This document shows positions 54,166-63,299 of a stretch of 64,000 nt of DNA, in pieces (position 1 is the first letter of the stretch; each line of letters opens with the position of its first letter). Source of the DNA: Bradyrhizobium diazoefficiens (GTDB lineage Bacteria; Pseudomonadota; Alphaproteobacteria; Rhizobiales; Xanthobacteraceae). The position numbers and the translations under genes are program-made. Under the pieces are notes generated by a model, which was not told the DNA's origin, did no database searches, and saw nothing but the letters and a program-made list of their open reading frames with translations. The stretch covers positions 806,001-870,000 of the forward strand of contig NZ_JAENXS010000002.1 in the NCBI RefSeq assembly GCF_016612535.1, read 5' to 3'.

Positions 54166-54217
54166 AGAGCGAGGGCGAGCATCCAGGCGCCCGCCGCGGC
54201 ATGGCGTCCCAGATCGC

Positions 54218-54775
54218 TCAGGCGTCGGCGACAAAGATCGACAGCGCCCGCTGCAATTCCTTGTAGGCGCGCGGTCCGATCTTGGCCGCCAGCGCCTTAT
54301 CGCTTTCGGCGGCCGCTGGCCTCAGCCGGTCCAGCAGCGCCGTGCCCGCCTCCGTCAGGTAGAGCACGTAATAGCGACGGTTGACCGCCGACGCAGTGCG
54401 TCGCACCAGGCCACGGCCTTCCAGATGATCCACCAGTCTGCCGAGCCCGGCCCGTTCGATCGACAGCAGCTGCGCAACGGCGAGCTGGTTGACGCCGGGA
54501 TTGGCGTCGATGACGCAGAGCACGGAAAACTGGGCGGGACTGATCTCGAAGGCCGCCAATTGCCGGCTGAACTCCCTGAAGATCCAGAGCTGCGCCCGGC
54601 GGATGGAGTAGCCCAGCAGTTGCGAGAGGTCCCCGAGCGCAAGCGGTTTTGCCCGGGCCGGCTTGGTGTCGGACACGATGCGGGGCGCCGATCGCGACGG
54701 TTTTGTCACGCCGGCGGCCTGCTGCGGTCGCTTGGCGGCGATCCGCTTCGTCACCTTTGCCTTGGCTGGCCGCAT
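54218..54775 (-). CDS. MarR family regulator
   Basis: 185 residues from the ATG at 54775; the frame goes on to 54811. A basic, disordered N-terminus (about 1-45, Lys/Arg/Pro-rich) precedes the winged helix (FEISPAQFSVLCVIDANPGV, QLLSIERAGLGRLVDHLEGR, LVRRTASAVNRRYYVLYLTE). It is divergent from the tannase-family esterase gene and could respond to a phenolic product, by analogy only. Confidence 0.87.
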   Translation of the reverse strand: MRPAKAKVTKRIAAKRPQQAAGVTKPSRSAPRIVSDTKPARAKPLALGDLSQLLGYSIRRAQLWIFREFSRQLAAFEISPAQFSVLCVIDANPGVNQLAVAQLLSIERAGLGRLVDHLEGRGLVRRTASAVNRRYYVLYLTEAGTALLDRLRPAAAESDKALAAKIGPRAYKELQRALSIFVADA

Positions 54776-55222
54776 TGACGCGCATCTTTCGCAAAGCCGG
54801 TCGAGGTGCATCCGGCCATGTCTTGAGGATTCGGACAGCTAACCTAACGCAACGCCGTCGAATCGAGAAGCCGAGCGAAGCCTGGCCCGCCGCATACAGC
54901 TTCTACGACAGGTTGCACAGCAATATCGCGCAGTGCGTCATGTTGACACGGCAACATCGTTCGCCTAAGGATCGTGAAAGCCTGCCGTACCACGAGCGGG
55001 CTCAAGGGGAGCGAACGTCCGTGCCGTCATCAGGGGTGGGCGCCGATCCGCATGCCAAAGCGCATCGCGGCGAAATGGTTTTGCGCGCAGCGCATCGCAA
55101 TGGCGAGAGCGACTCTCCCGACAACAGCAATTCTGCAACTGTTTCCGACCACGCCTCGCCGGCCGCCGGCCGCGTCGGGCGCTTTCGTTCAATTATCAAC
55201 GATGAAACTGGGAGGGTATGAC
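54776..55222. other. Divergent intergenic region
   Basis: 447 bases between the MarR and esterase genes. Open frames cross it but without ribosome sites; no clear operator palindrome or RNA structure was recognised. Confidence 0.4.
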
Positions 55223-57079
55223 ATGAAACGACTTTTCCTCGCCTCGACGATCGTAGCCACATGGGCGTCGCTCGGCGCGCAGGCCGCAGCACACGGACTG
55301 CCGCCGGGCGGCGTCGCCCCGCGCTCGTCCTGCACCGGCCTCACCGGCCTTACTTTGCCGAATACACAGATCCTGAGCGCGACGCAGAAGTCGGGCTATT
55401 GCAACGTGATCGGTATCATCAACAAGCGCGTCTCCACGCAGGACCCCGATCACTTCACCTACGGCATCGGCTTTGCGCTCAATTTGCCCACCACCTGGCA
55501 TGGCCGCTTCGAGATGATGGGCGGCGGCGGCACCGATGGCAGCCTGCAAAGCGATCCGCAAGGCGCTGCCGGCGTCGAGCTCGGCCAGGGCTGGGCGGTC
55601 GCAGCCGACGACGGCGGCCACGAGGACAACGCGACCAATGTGGTCGGCGGCTATCAGGACGACGACGCCAATGCCGGCGGCTCGGCGCATTTCGCCATCG
55701 ATGCGCAAGCGCGCAGGGACTACGGCTACAACGGCATCGAGAAGACCGCGACGACCGCCAAGCAGATCATCTCCTATTTCTACGGCCTCGACACCGTCTA
55801 TTCCTACATCATGGGCTGCTCGAACGGCGGCCGGGACGCGATGGTCGCGTCACAACGATCGCCCTGGCTGTTCGACGGCGTGATCTCGCAAAATCCCGGC
55901 TTCAACCTGCCGCAGGCGGGCCTTGCCGAAGCCTGGAACGAGCAGGTGCTCGGCACGCTCGCAACCAGCAAGGACATCAACGGCCAGCCGTATATTCCCG
56001 ACACCTTCCCGCAGCAGGACCTTCAGGTCGCGTCGGCTGCGATCCTGAGCGCCTGCGATGCGCTCGATGGCCTCGTCGATGGCATCATAGACAATTACCA
56101 TGCCTGCACGGCGAAGAAGGTGTATCCGGCGCTCGCGAGCTACACCTGCAGCACCGGTTCGCACGGCAGCACGCCACATGGCGGCACTTGCCTGAGCAGC
56201 GGGCAGGTGGATGTGCTGAAGAAGATCTATGCCGGCCCAGTGAATTCAAAAGGCGAGCGGCTCTATTCGAACTGGTTCTGGGATGCCGGCATCTGGACGC
56301 CGCCCACCGCGCCCGGCGCGGGCTGGCAATTCTGGAACGTCGTCACTGCGCCGGTGCCTACCGTCAACACCGCGATCAACCTGACGCTCGGCGCCGGCGC
56401 GATTCCGATGATCTTCCAGACGCCGCCCGTGGTTACGCCCGTCGACGGGCCGACCGGCCAGGAAGCGTTCGTGTTCAAATTCAACTTCGACACCGACGCG
56501 CCGAAGATCTTCACGAAGACCGCGGCCTATCCGGAAAGCGCGATGGACTTCATGGCGGCGGTTGCAACGGATCTGCGTCCGTTCCGGGCGCGCGGCGGCA
56601 AGCTGATCATCTCGTCCTCGGTCAATGACGGCATCTTCTCGGGGGCTGCGATCGCCCGCTGGTACCGCAAGATGAACCAGCGCATGGACGATCGTGCGAC
56701 CGACTTCGCGCGGCTGTTCATGGTGCCTAACATGGCCCATTGCGGCGGCGGCGCGGCCACCGCGAGCTTCGCGACAAACGAGCTCAAGGCGATCACGGAC
56801 TGGGTCGAACACGGCGTCGCGCCGGAGCGCATCGTCGCGGCCAACACCAACACCACCTCGCCCTACCCGACCGGCGGCGTGTTCGATCCCCGCATTGCCC
56901 AGAACTTTCCGACCGGAGGCACGCGGCCGCTTTGCGTCTATCCCAGGATTGCGGCCTACAAGGGCAGCGGCCTGACCAGCGATGCGGCGAACTTCGCGTG
57001 CGTCGATCCCGGCTTCAAGCCAGGCGGTGACCACGACTTCCACGACGATGACGACGGGCACGGCGGCGACAGGCACTGA
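55223..57079 (+). CDS. Tannase/feruloyl esterase family hydrolase, exported
   Basis: 618 residues from the ATG at 55223, six bases after GGGAGG; an ATG at 55202 precedes that site. Signal peptide about 1-26 (ending AQAAA). Tannase-type nucleophile motif MGCSNGGRDAM (Ser), acid region SSVNDGIFSG and catalytic His in PNMAHCGGG. Several Cys suggest disulfides. It hydrolyses ester bonds of plant phenolics (gallate or hydroxycinnamate esters) or related compounds outside the cytoplasm. The extreme C-terminus is a His/Asp run (DHDFHDDDDGHGGDRH) that may bind metal. Confidence 0.88.
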   Translation: MKRLFLASTIVATWASLGAQAAAHGLPPGGVAPRSSCTGLTGLTLPNTQILSATQKSGYCNVIGIINKRVSTQDPDHFTYGIGFALNLPTTWHGRFEMMGGGGTDGSLQSDPQGAAGVELGQGWAVAADDGGHEDNATNVVGGYQDDDANAGGSAHFAIDAQARRDYGYNGIEKTATTAKQIISYFYGLDTVYSYIMGCSNGGRDAMVASQRSPWLFDGVISQNPGFNLPQAGLAEAWNEQVLGTLATSKDINGQPYIPDTFPQQDLQVASAAILSACDALDGLVDGIIDNYHACTAKKVYPALASYTCSTGSHGSTPHGGTCLSSGQVDVLKKIYAGPVNSKGERLYSNWFWDAGIWTPPTAPGAGWQFWNVVTAPVPTVNTAINLTLGAGAIPMIFQTPPVVTPVDGPTGQEAFVFKFNFDTDAPKIFTKTAAYPESAMDFMAAVATDLRPFRARGGKLIISSSVNDGIFSGAAIARWYRKMNQRMDDRATDFARLFMVPNMAHCGGGAATASFATNELKAITDWVEHGVAPERIVAANTNTTSPYPTGGVFDPRIAQNFPTGGTRPLCVYPRIAAYKGSGLTSDAANFACVDPGFKPGGDHDFHDDDDGHGGDRH

Positions 57080-57130
57080 GCCGCCCTGCACTTGGAGTGA
57101 CTGAGCAAGCAATATCGTCGGCATTCACTC

Positions 57131-57269
57131 TCGTGTCCCGGACGCGCTGCAACGTCTCTTAGCGTTGCTGCGCAGAGCCGGGACCCAGAAGCCACCAGTC
57201 CTCTGCGGCATGGGCCCCGGCTCAGCAGCGCACCGTCGAAGAGACGCTGCGCAGCGTCCGGGGCACGAG
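57131..57269. repeat. Palindromic repeat, GTGTCCCGGACG family, copy 2
   Basis: Outer arms CTCGTGTCCCGGACGC and GCGTCCGGGGCACGAG, inner GCAGAGCCGGGACCC/GGGCCCCGGCTC. Same design as 8120-8247. Confidence 0.72.
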
Positions 57270-57303
57270 AGGAGAGCAATGACGCGATAGAAGAAGCGCG
57301 GCT

Positions 57304-57561
57304 TCAGAGCAGCTTCGCGCTCACGAACAGTGCGCGCACGGCGTTGGTCGCCTGCACTGCGAGCATGGCATTGCCGGCGGCGCCCTCGAGCGCAGCAACC
57401 GCATCCTCATGCAGCGAGCGGAATTCCATCCACTCGACCGATTTGAAGTTGGTGAGAAATTGATAGGCCTGGCCGACCGTCGCGATCGCCAGCGTGTCGC
57501 CGTTCAGCTTGATCTTGAACGTCGTGCGCAGCGGGGTCTCGGAGCTTGCTGGATCACTCAT
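57304..57561 (-). CDS. Small hypothetical protein
   Basis: 85 residues. The first half has a beta pattern (TTFKIKLNGDTLAIATVGQA), followed by YQFLTNFKSVEWMEFRSLHE and an Ala-rich helix (AALEGAAGNAMLAVQATNAV). No export signal, no Cys. Likely a real gene from composition and position after the repeat; function unknown. Confidence 0.6.
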   Translation of the reverse strand: MSDPASSETPLRTTFKIKLNGDTLAIATVGQAYQFLTNFKSVEWMEFRSLHEDAVAALEGAAGNAMLAVQATNAVRALFVSAKLL

Positions 57562-57626
57562 GGGCTGCTTCTGGACGACAACGGCTTAAGGAAGGGAAAA
57601 CGGCAGCCCTGCCGCCCGGGCGGATA

Positions 57627-58661
57627 TCAGGAATCGGTGCTGGCGCGCTGCGACGCAGTGGTCGCCCCGTTCAAGCTCGGCACCACGACCAGGCGGTTGA
57701 ACTCGCCATTGTCGTAGGCCTTCATGAAGCGATCATAGTCCTTGATCGAAACGCAGCCGTTGGAATCGCCGCGCGGTCCGAGCATGAAGGTGTGCGTGAG
57801 CAGGCCGACGCGGCCGAGCGCACTCGTACCGTCCGTGGGTGTCAGGCGCAGCGCCCGGACGCCGTGGAACAGTTTTTCGCGCGGCTTGAGGTCGTAGGTT
57901 GCAGGCGGGGTTGCGCCCACCATGCGCTGGTCGACATGGTCGGGGTCGTCCATCAACGCGCCCATGCCGGAATGAGCTTCCAGCGTGACGCCACTCGGCA
58001 AATACAGCGCCTTGGCCTTGATGTCATAAACCGCCGTGCGCGAATCGTAGCCGAGCGCCGCCAGATCCGGCGCCTTGCCGAACAGGCCGCTGTCGGGCGT
58101 CAGCGAGGCCAGCCTGATCTTGTCCGTGAATTTTTCGAAGAAGTTGCGGTTGTCGACCCTGGGATTGGTGTCGGCAAAGGCCTGGCTCGACGCGATCTGG
58201 GCAGAGAGATCGGCCTGGACCGGCCTGGAGCGCGGCATCGGGACTGCGTCGGCACGCTGTGAGGGCCTTGTCTCGTCAACCGCAGGCTGCTCGTTGTCGG
58301 TCAGCGTCGAGCGCCAATCATCACCCTGAAGCTTTTGGGCGAGCATCGCCTTGGCGTCGCGAAGCTTGAGCTGGACCGCATTCAGGGCCGATCGCTCCAG
58401 CGTCCGCAGGCCGAGCTCCCGCGCAGGCGGGTTGCCCGACAGCGAGGCGAAACGATCCTCAAACGAAGGCGAATTGGCCGGCGGCAGCGCGGCTGTGACC
58501 AGCGGAGTCGAATCGCCCAAATTCGAATCGCCCAAGTCCGCGACCCACGCGGCGGCGCCCAGCGCCAGCGCGATGGCAGCCATAGACAGCAATATTGTCT
58601 CGGCTCGCCCAACGCGGCGGCGCGGCAATAGCCTCTCGGCTCGTGCGCGGTCGGAAACCAT
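57627..58661 (-). CDS. DUF2778 (L,D-transpeptidase-like) membrane protein
   Basis: 344 residues; GGGGATCTG precedes the ATG. A membrane helix (about 22-42), a long linker, and a C-terminal DUF2778 domain (about 200-335): GVTLEAHSGMGALMDDPDHV, RVGLLTHTFMLGPRGDSNGC, VSIKDYDRFMKAYDNGEF. The S-N-G-C-V-S motif with upstream His resembles the YkuD active site, so cell-wall remodelling is likely. Confidence 0.86.
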   Translation of the reverse strand: MVSDRARAERLLPRRRVGRAETILLSMAAIALALGAAAWVADLGDSNLGDSTPLVTAALPPANSPSFEDRFASLSGNPPARELGLRTLERSALNAVQLKLRDAKAMLAQKLQGDDWRSTLTDNEQPAVDETRPSQRADAVPMPRSRPVQADLSAQIASSQAFADTNPRVDNRNFFEKFTDKIRLASLTPDSGLFGKAPDLAALGYDSRTAVYDIKAKALYLPSGVTLEAHSGMGALMDDPDHVDQRMVGATPPATYDLKPREKLFHGVRALRLTPTDGTSALGRVGLLTHTFMLGPRGDSNGCVSIKDYDRFMKAYDNGEFNRLVVVPSLNGATTASQRASTDS

Positions 58662-58784
58662 CAGATCCCCAAAAACGACCCCCGGGGGGACCCACCCCCA
58701 CCCGGAGACTCTTTACCAGCTACCACATTGGGAGCCAAAAGTTAGGCATAATCGCGGCCGTCGAGGCACCCCAAAAGGTATTCC

Positions 58785-59222
58785 ATGACCGATCCTTTTC
58801 ACCTGGACCGGTTCGTCCAAGCCCAGAACCCGGTTTTTGGCGCCGTCCGGGCCGAGCTGTCCCGGGGCCGGAAGCAGACTCACTGGATGTGGTTCGTCTT
58901 CCCGCAGATCGCCGGCCTCGGCTTCAGCGCGATGTCGCAGCGCTACGCCATTGCCTCGCGCGCAGAGGCCGAAGCCTACCTGGCCCACCCCGTCCTCGGC
59001 CCGCGCCTGGTCGAATGCACCCGTCTCGTGCTCGCCGTCGAGGGCCGGACCATCAACGCCATCCTCGGCGCGCCTGATGACGCCAAATTTCGCTCGTCGA
59101 TGACGCTGTTCGGCGCGGTGTCCGGCGCACCCATTTTCGACGCGGCGCTCGCCAGATATTTCGCAGGCCAGCCCGACGGTGCGACGCTGGAGATCCTCGC
59201 CGCCCTTGACCGAAAGGCCTAG
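58785..59222 (+). CDS. DUF1810 family protein
   Basis: 145 residues. Typical blocks: [40 protein letters not shown] and [20 protein letters not shown], with C-terminal [11 protein letters not shown]. The family (calpastatin-named in old annotation) is small, soluble and of unknown function, distantly like NADAR folds. Divergent from the DUF2778 gene. Confidence 0.93.
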   Translation: MTDPFHLDRFVQAQNPVFGAVRAELSRGRKQTHWMWFVFPQIAGLGFSAMSQRYAIASRAEAEAYLAHPVLGPRLVECTRLVLAVEGRTINAILGAPDDAKFRSSMTLFGAVSGAPIFDAALARYFAGQPDGATLEILAALDRKA

Positions 59223-59323
59223 CTGCCCCGCTTGTCGCGCGCAGCAGCGTAAACCCGCGCTTAATACGCTCCCCCTATTTTTCGGAGAATATCTTTCTCC
59301 CCGCGCCAATTGCCGGACAGATC

Positions 59324-61405
59324 ATGAAAATCGGTACGCTTCTGACCACCGCCATCGTTTCGCTCTCGACCGTCGGCGGCGGCCTCGCCATCTACGTTGC
59401 GGTCACGAAATACCAGACGATGGAGAGGGTAGCCGAGGCGCAGGGCCGGCTGACGATCGTCCGCGCCGTCAGCGACATCCCGCGCTATCTCAACCCCGAG
59501 CGCGGCTTTGCCACCAACATCCTCTACGGGCCCGCGACCTACGACCCCGCGCAGCTTTCCGAGCATGACAAGCTGCGCAAGCAGACCGACGGCGCCCGCG
59601 ACAAGATGAACGCCCTGCGAAAGGCGCTGCCCGGCTCCCTCGACGACGGCAACGCCATCGGCAGCAACATCGACGGTATCAATTCGAAATTCACCGCGCT
59701 GCGCGAGGCCATCGACAAGGCGATGGCGGGACCGGCGGAGGTGCGCAAGGACGCCGCCAAGAAGATCGTCACCGACAATTCGGTGCTCAACGGCAGCGTG
59801 ACCGCCCTGCTCAACGAGCAGGTCCGCCGCATGGCGATCCTCAATGGCGATGCCTACCGCCAGGCCAGCTATGCCAACATCGCGATGACGCTCCGTGACG
59901 TCGGCGGCCTCAACTCCAGCCTGCACAAGAATCTCGTTGGCGGCAAGAAACCGGCGACTGACGCGGAGAAGGCCGACATCAGCCGCTCGCAGGGCCGCAA
60001 CGACCAGATCGTGATGACGCTGCAGGAATTGCGCGGCAATCCGACAACTCCGGCGAACGTCGCCGCTGCGCTGGAGAAGTTCAACTCGATCTACATCGAG
60101 GAGTTCGGCCGCGAGCTCAAGCTGGTGAAGGACGGCGCGATCAGCGGCAAGTACGAACACGACGTCGATACCTATTTCACTGCCACGCAGCGCGGCCTCG
60201 GCACCATCATCGACGTCCGCGACGCGTTCTACGACAACGCCGAACAGATCCTCGCCAGCGCTTCCTCGGCCGCACGCACCAGCTTCACGATCGCGCTCGC
60301 TGGCCTTGTTGCCGTGCTGATCGCCAGCGCCGGTCTGATCGTGATGGTGCGCCGCCGCGTCTGCGCCCCGATCGTCAGCCTGACGACGCGGATGTCACGG
60401 CTTGCCGACGGCGATCTTGCGGAAGAGATCCCCGGCGCCGAGCGCTCCGACGAGATCGGGGCGATGGCCGCGGCCGTCCAGGTGTTCAAGGACAACATGA
60501 TCCGGGCCGACCGGCTCGCGGCCGAAAAGCAAGCTGAGAACGACGGCAAGATGCGCCGCGCCCAGGCGCTCGACGAACTGACCCGCGGCTTCGAAGCCAA
60601 AGTCACCGAGCTCGTCGGCGGTCTCTCGCGCGCCTCCTCCACCATGGAGACCACCGCGCAATCGATGACTTCGACGGCATCCCAGACCAACAGCCAGGCT
60701 GCGGTCGTCGCCGCCGCCTCGCAGCAGACCTCGACCAACGTGCAGACGGTTGCCAGCGCCACGGAAGAGCTGACCTCGTCGATCGCCGAGATCGGCCGTC
60801 AGGTCGCCCAATCCACCGAAATCGCGGCCCGCGCCGTCGACAACGCCCGCCGTACCGGCGACACCGCCCGCACGCTCGCCGAGGGCGCACAGAAGATCGG
60901 CGACGTCGTTACGCTGATCCAGAGCATTGCCGAGCAGACCAACCTCCTGGCGCTCAACGCCACCATCGAGGCCGCCCGTGCCGGTGACGCCGGCCGCGGC
61001 TTTGCCGTGGTCGCCTCCGAAGTGAAGTCGCTGGCCGGCCAGACCGCCAAGGCCACCACCGAGATTTCCGAGCAGATCACGGCGATCCAGGCCGCGAGCG
61101 ACGAGACCGTGGCCGCGATCCGCAACGTCGCCGACGTCATCGCCGAGATCGACCAGATCGGCACCGCGATTGCGGCCGCGATCGAGCAACAGGGCTCGGC
61201 AACCCGGGAGATTTCCCGCAGCGTCCAGGAAGCCGCCCGCGGCACTCAGGAGGTCAACACCAATATATCGGGCGTGCAGCACGCCGCCGACGATACCGGT
61301 GCGGCGGCAAGGGAAGTGCTGGGCGCAGCCGAGCAGCTCTCGACGCAGTCGCGCGACCTCGCCGGCCAGTTCGAGCGCTTCCTCGGCGAAGTCAGGGCGG
61401 CGTAA
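59324..61405 (+). CDS. Methyl-accepting chemotaxis protein
   Basis: 693 residues. Membrane helix 1 (about 6-28), large helical periplasmic sensor (about 30-315), helix 2 (about 318-342), HAMP (about 343-395: [20 protein letters not shown]), and a signalling domain (about 430-690) with the hairpin tip [20 protein letters not shown]. It has no CheR-binding pentapeptide at the end. It controls CheA in response to an unknown ligand. The start is close after a GGACAG element. Confidence 0.95.
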   Translation: MKIGTLLTTAIVSLSTVGGGLAIYVAVTKYQTMERVAEAQGRLTIVRAVSDIPRYLNPERGFATNILYGPATYDPAQLSEHDKLRKQTDGARDKMNALRKALPGSLDDGNAIGSNIDGINSKFTALREAIDKAMAGPAEVRKDAAKKIVTDNSVLNGSVTALLNEQVRRMAILNGDAYRQASYANIAMTLRDVGGLNSSLHKNLVGGKKPATDAEKADISRSQGRNDQIVMTLQELRGNPTTPANVAAALEKFNSIYIEEFGRELKLVKDGAISGKYEHDVDTYFTATQRGLGTIIDVRDAFYDNAEQILASASSAARTSFTIALAGLVAVLIASAGLIVMVRRRVCAPIVSLTTRMSRLADGDLAEEIPGAERSDEIGAMAAAVQVFKDNMIRADRLAAEKQAENDGKMRRAQALDELTRGFEAKVTELVGGLSRASSTMETTAQSMTSTASQTNSQAAVVAAASQQTSTNVQTVASATEELTSSIAEIGRQVAQSTEIAARAVDNARRTGDTARTLAEGAQKIGDVVTLIQSIAEQTNLLALNATIEAARAGDAGRGFAVVASEVKSLAGQTAKATTEISEQITAIQAASDETVAAIRNVADVIAEIDQIGTAIAAAIEQQGSATREISRSVQEAARGTQEVNTNISGVQHAADDTGAAAREVLGAAEQLSTQSRDLAGQFERFLGEVRAA

Positions 61406-61410
61406 GCAGC

Positions 61411-62001
61411 CTAGTAAGGCGGCGCCTTGCGCGCGCGTTGCGCTTTCGCCGCCTCGATCCACCAAAGCAGATCATCCGCGAAGCGCGGGAACGACCGTTC
61501 CAGCGCCTTGCCGCCCTCGCCGATCGGCTCGCTCTCGGCCGACAGCGTCTGCGCGATCGGCCCGACGCCGATCGTGCTCGAGATCACCACCATGCCCATC
61601 TCCGACAGCGTGCCGTGCCAGGCCGTCGAGGCGCGTGCGCCCGACAGGCGGCCGGCGGAATAGCTCACGATCGCGGCAGGCCGCCAGAACCACTCCTCCA
61701 GGAAGTGGTCGGTGAGGTTCTTCAGGCCGGGCTGAATGCCCCAATTGTATTCGCCGGTGACGAAGACAAAGCCGTCGGCGCCACGGATCTGTCCGGCCAG
61801 CTTCTCCAGCGCCTCCGGCGCTTCTCCCTTGGGATGTTCCTTGTACATGCGGTCGAGCATCGGCAGGCCGATCGCCTTGGCGTCGATGAACGCGACCTCC
61901 TCGCCGCGGCTGCGCAGGCGATCGATGACGAAGTTCGCAAGGCGGATGCCCATGCGGTCGGAACGGTAGGAACCGTAGAGGACGAGGATGCAGTTGCTCA
62001 T
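61411..62001 (-). CDS. NADPH-dependent FMN reductase family protein
   Basis: 196 residues from the ATG at 62001 (a GTG at 62010 is less likely). Flavodoxin-like fold: ILVLYGSYRSDRMGIRLANF (phosphate loop) and FVTGEYNWGIQPGLKNLTDH, the conserved flavin/NADPH site. Similar to ArsH/azoreductase-type quinone or FMN reductases. Three bases from the chemoreceptor stop, convergent. Confidence 0.88.
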   Translation of the reverse strand: MSNCILVLYGSYRSDRMGIRLANFVIDRLRSRGEEVAFIDAKAIGLPMLDRMYKEHPKGEAPEALEKLAGQIRGADGFVFVTGEYNWGIQPGLKNLTDHFLEEWFWRPAAIVSYSAGRLSGARASTAWHGTLSEMGMVVISSTIGVGPIAQTLSAESEPIGEGGKALERSFPRFADDLLWWIEAAKAQRARKAPPY

Positions 62002-62052
62002 GGCCGGCACGTTAGCACGGGACGCGGCAACTGACCCAGCCTGTTTGTCGTG

Positions 62053-63000
62053 CTAACGCCTTCGTCCACGCTCCAGCGTCTCCGACGGCGCCTCGCCGAA
62101 CTGGTCGCGATAGCTTCTGGAGAAATCGCTGAGATGCCAGAAGCCGAACGCCAGCGCGACGGCCTTCACGCTCTCCGCGCCCGCCAACAGCCGCTGACGG
62201 ACCAGCCAGAGCCGGCGCAGCCGCAAATAGCGATGCAAGCTCATGCCGCGATAACGCCGGACGACGTCGTGCATGGTGCGAACGGAAAGACCAAGCTTGC
62301 GCGCGAGGTCCTCGCTGTAGATGGGCTGGGCGAGATCGCCGGAAAGCAGCGCGCGGATCTCCTGAAAAATCTTGAAGTTCCGCTGATCGTTCGGCCAAAG
62401 CGTCCATCGCGCCGGAACGATTTCGGCGATGGCCGCATCGACGGCACCGAACAGGGACTCCTTCATCGCCGCGGCCTTCATCGGCACTTCTGCGGGATCG
62501 ATGGCTTCGGATGCGGCTGCCACCGCTTCCGTGACGATTCGCCGCAACCGATCCAGCGCCCCAGCACTGGTCTCGAAGACCTTGAAGTTCGGCTTGGCCT
62601 CCGGCCAGCCGCGATCCTTCACCTCCGGCCTGAACACCACCGAGGCGACCTGACGCGGCACCTCCTCGATCGTGTTGTAGGCCGCGCCGCTGCTGCCGAC
62701 GACGATGACCGAGCGATCGCGCTGCGCCCCGTTGAAGCGAATGGGCACGTCGAGATCGTCCATCGCAAATCCGATCGCCGTGCAATCCGCGGTCAGCTGC
62801 GCATCCACGACGCGTGGAAACGCGCGCGTGACGTTCACGTCGCAGCCCGGCAGACGCAAGATGATCTGCTCAGTCGAAATCCTTCGCACGAGCGGCGTGA
62901 ACTCGATGTTCAGGCCGCGGATGGAACTGCGAAACTCATCGACGTCTGAAAAACGAAATATCTTTGGCGCCAACGCTGGCGCATCATCATCATTGGTCAT
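62053..63000 (-). CDS. AraC family regulator
   Basis: 315 residues from the ATG at 63000; a longer frame to 63135 has no similarity. N-terminal half is an AraC-binding-like domain (about 10-175). C-terminal double helix-turn-helix (about 215-312): SEDLARKLGLSVRTMHDVVR, RYRGMSLHRYLRLRRLWLVR, ALAFGFWHLSDFSRSYRDQF. Neighbouring FMN reductase, same strand 51 bases downstream, may be its target. Confidence 0.9.
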   Translation of the reverse strand: MTNDDDAPALAPKIFRFSDVDEFRSSIRGLNIEFTPLVRRISTEQIILRLPGCDVNVTRAFPRVVDAQLTADCTAIGFAMDDLDVPIRFNGAQRDRSVIVVGSSGAAYNTIEEVPRQVASVVFRPEVKDRGWPEAKPNFKVFETSAGALDRLRRIVTEAVAAASEAIDPAEVPMKAAAMKESLFGAVDAAIAEIVPARWTLWPNDQRNFKIFQEIRALLSGDLAQPIYSEDLARKLGLSVRTMHDVVRRYRGMSLHRYLRLRRLWLVRQRLLAGAESVKAVALAFGFWHLSDFSRSYRDQFGEAPSETLERGRRR

Positions 63001-63299
63001 GGCAAAATGAAAAGCAGCGTCACGAAGCGACGCGCCACCGGCGACAGCACCGGCTGATTTCCCCCCTTTCGGCTGCCCGCTCCACCGAAGACTCACGCGA
63101 GCGTCTCTCGACCAATTGGCGGGGATCGACTTCAAAGAACAAGCCGGTCAATCAGGTCCTGCCAAATTTCGATAGCGTTTCCAGCAAAGCGGATGGTGCG
63201 TTGATACCCGGCAACCCCAAGTTTAAGAACCAAATTAACAACTCTGGGGCGAAATGAGCCCGTTCATTTGTCATAATTTTTTCAGTTCAGGCTCCTGCC
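63001..63299. other. Divergent intergenic region
   Basis: 299 bases between AraC-type and DUF2336 genes. The end near 63220-63290 is AT-rich (CATAATTTTTTCAG) and should hold the plus-strand promoter. No other element recognised. Confidence 0.4.

Noticed and set aside
60395..61465. 356-codon antisense frame inside the chemoreceptor gene
   Set aside because: Gly/Leu/Asp-rich mirror of the helical signalling domain; no independent support.
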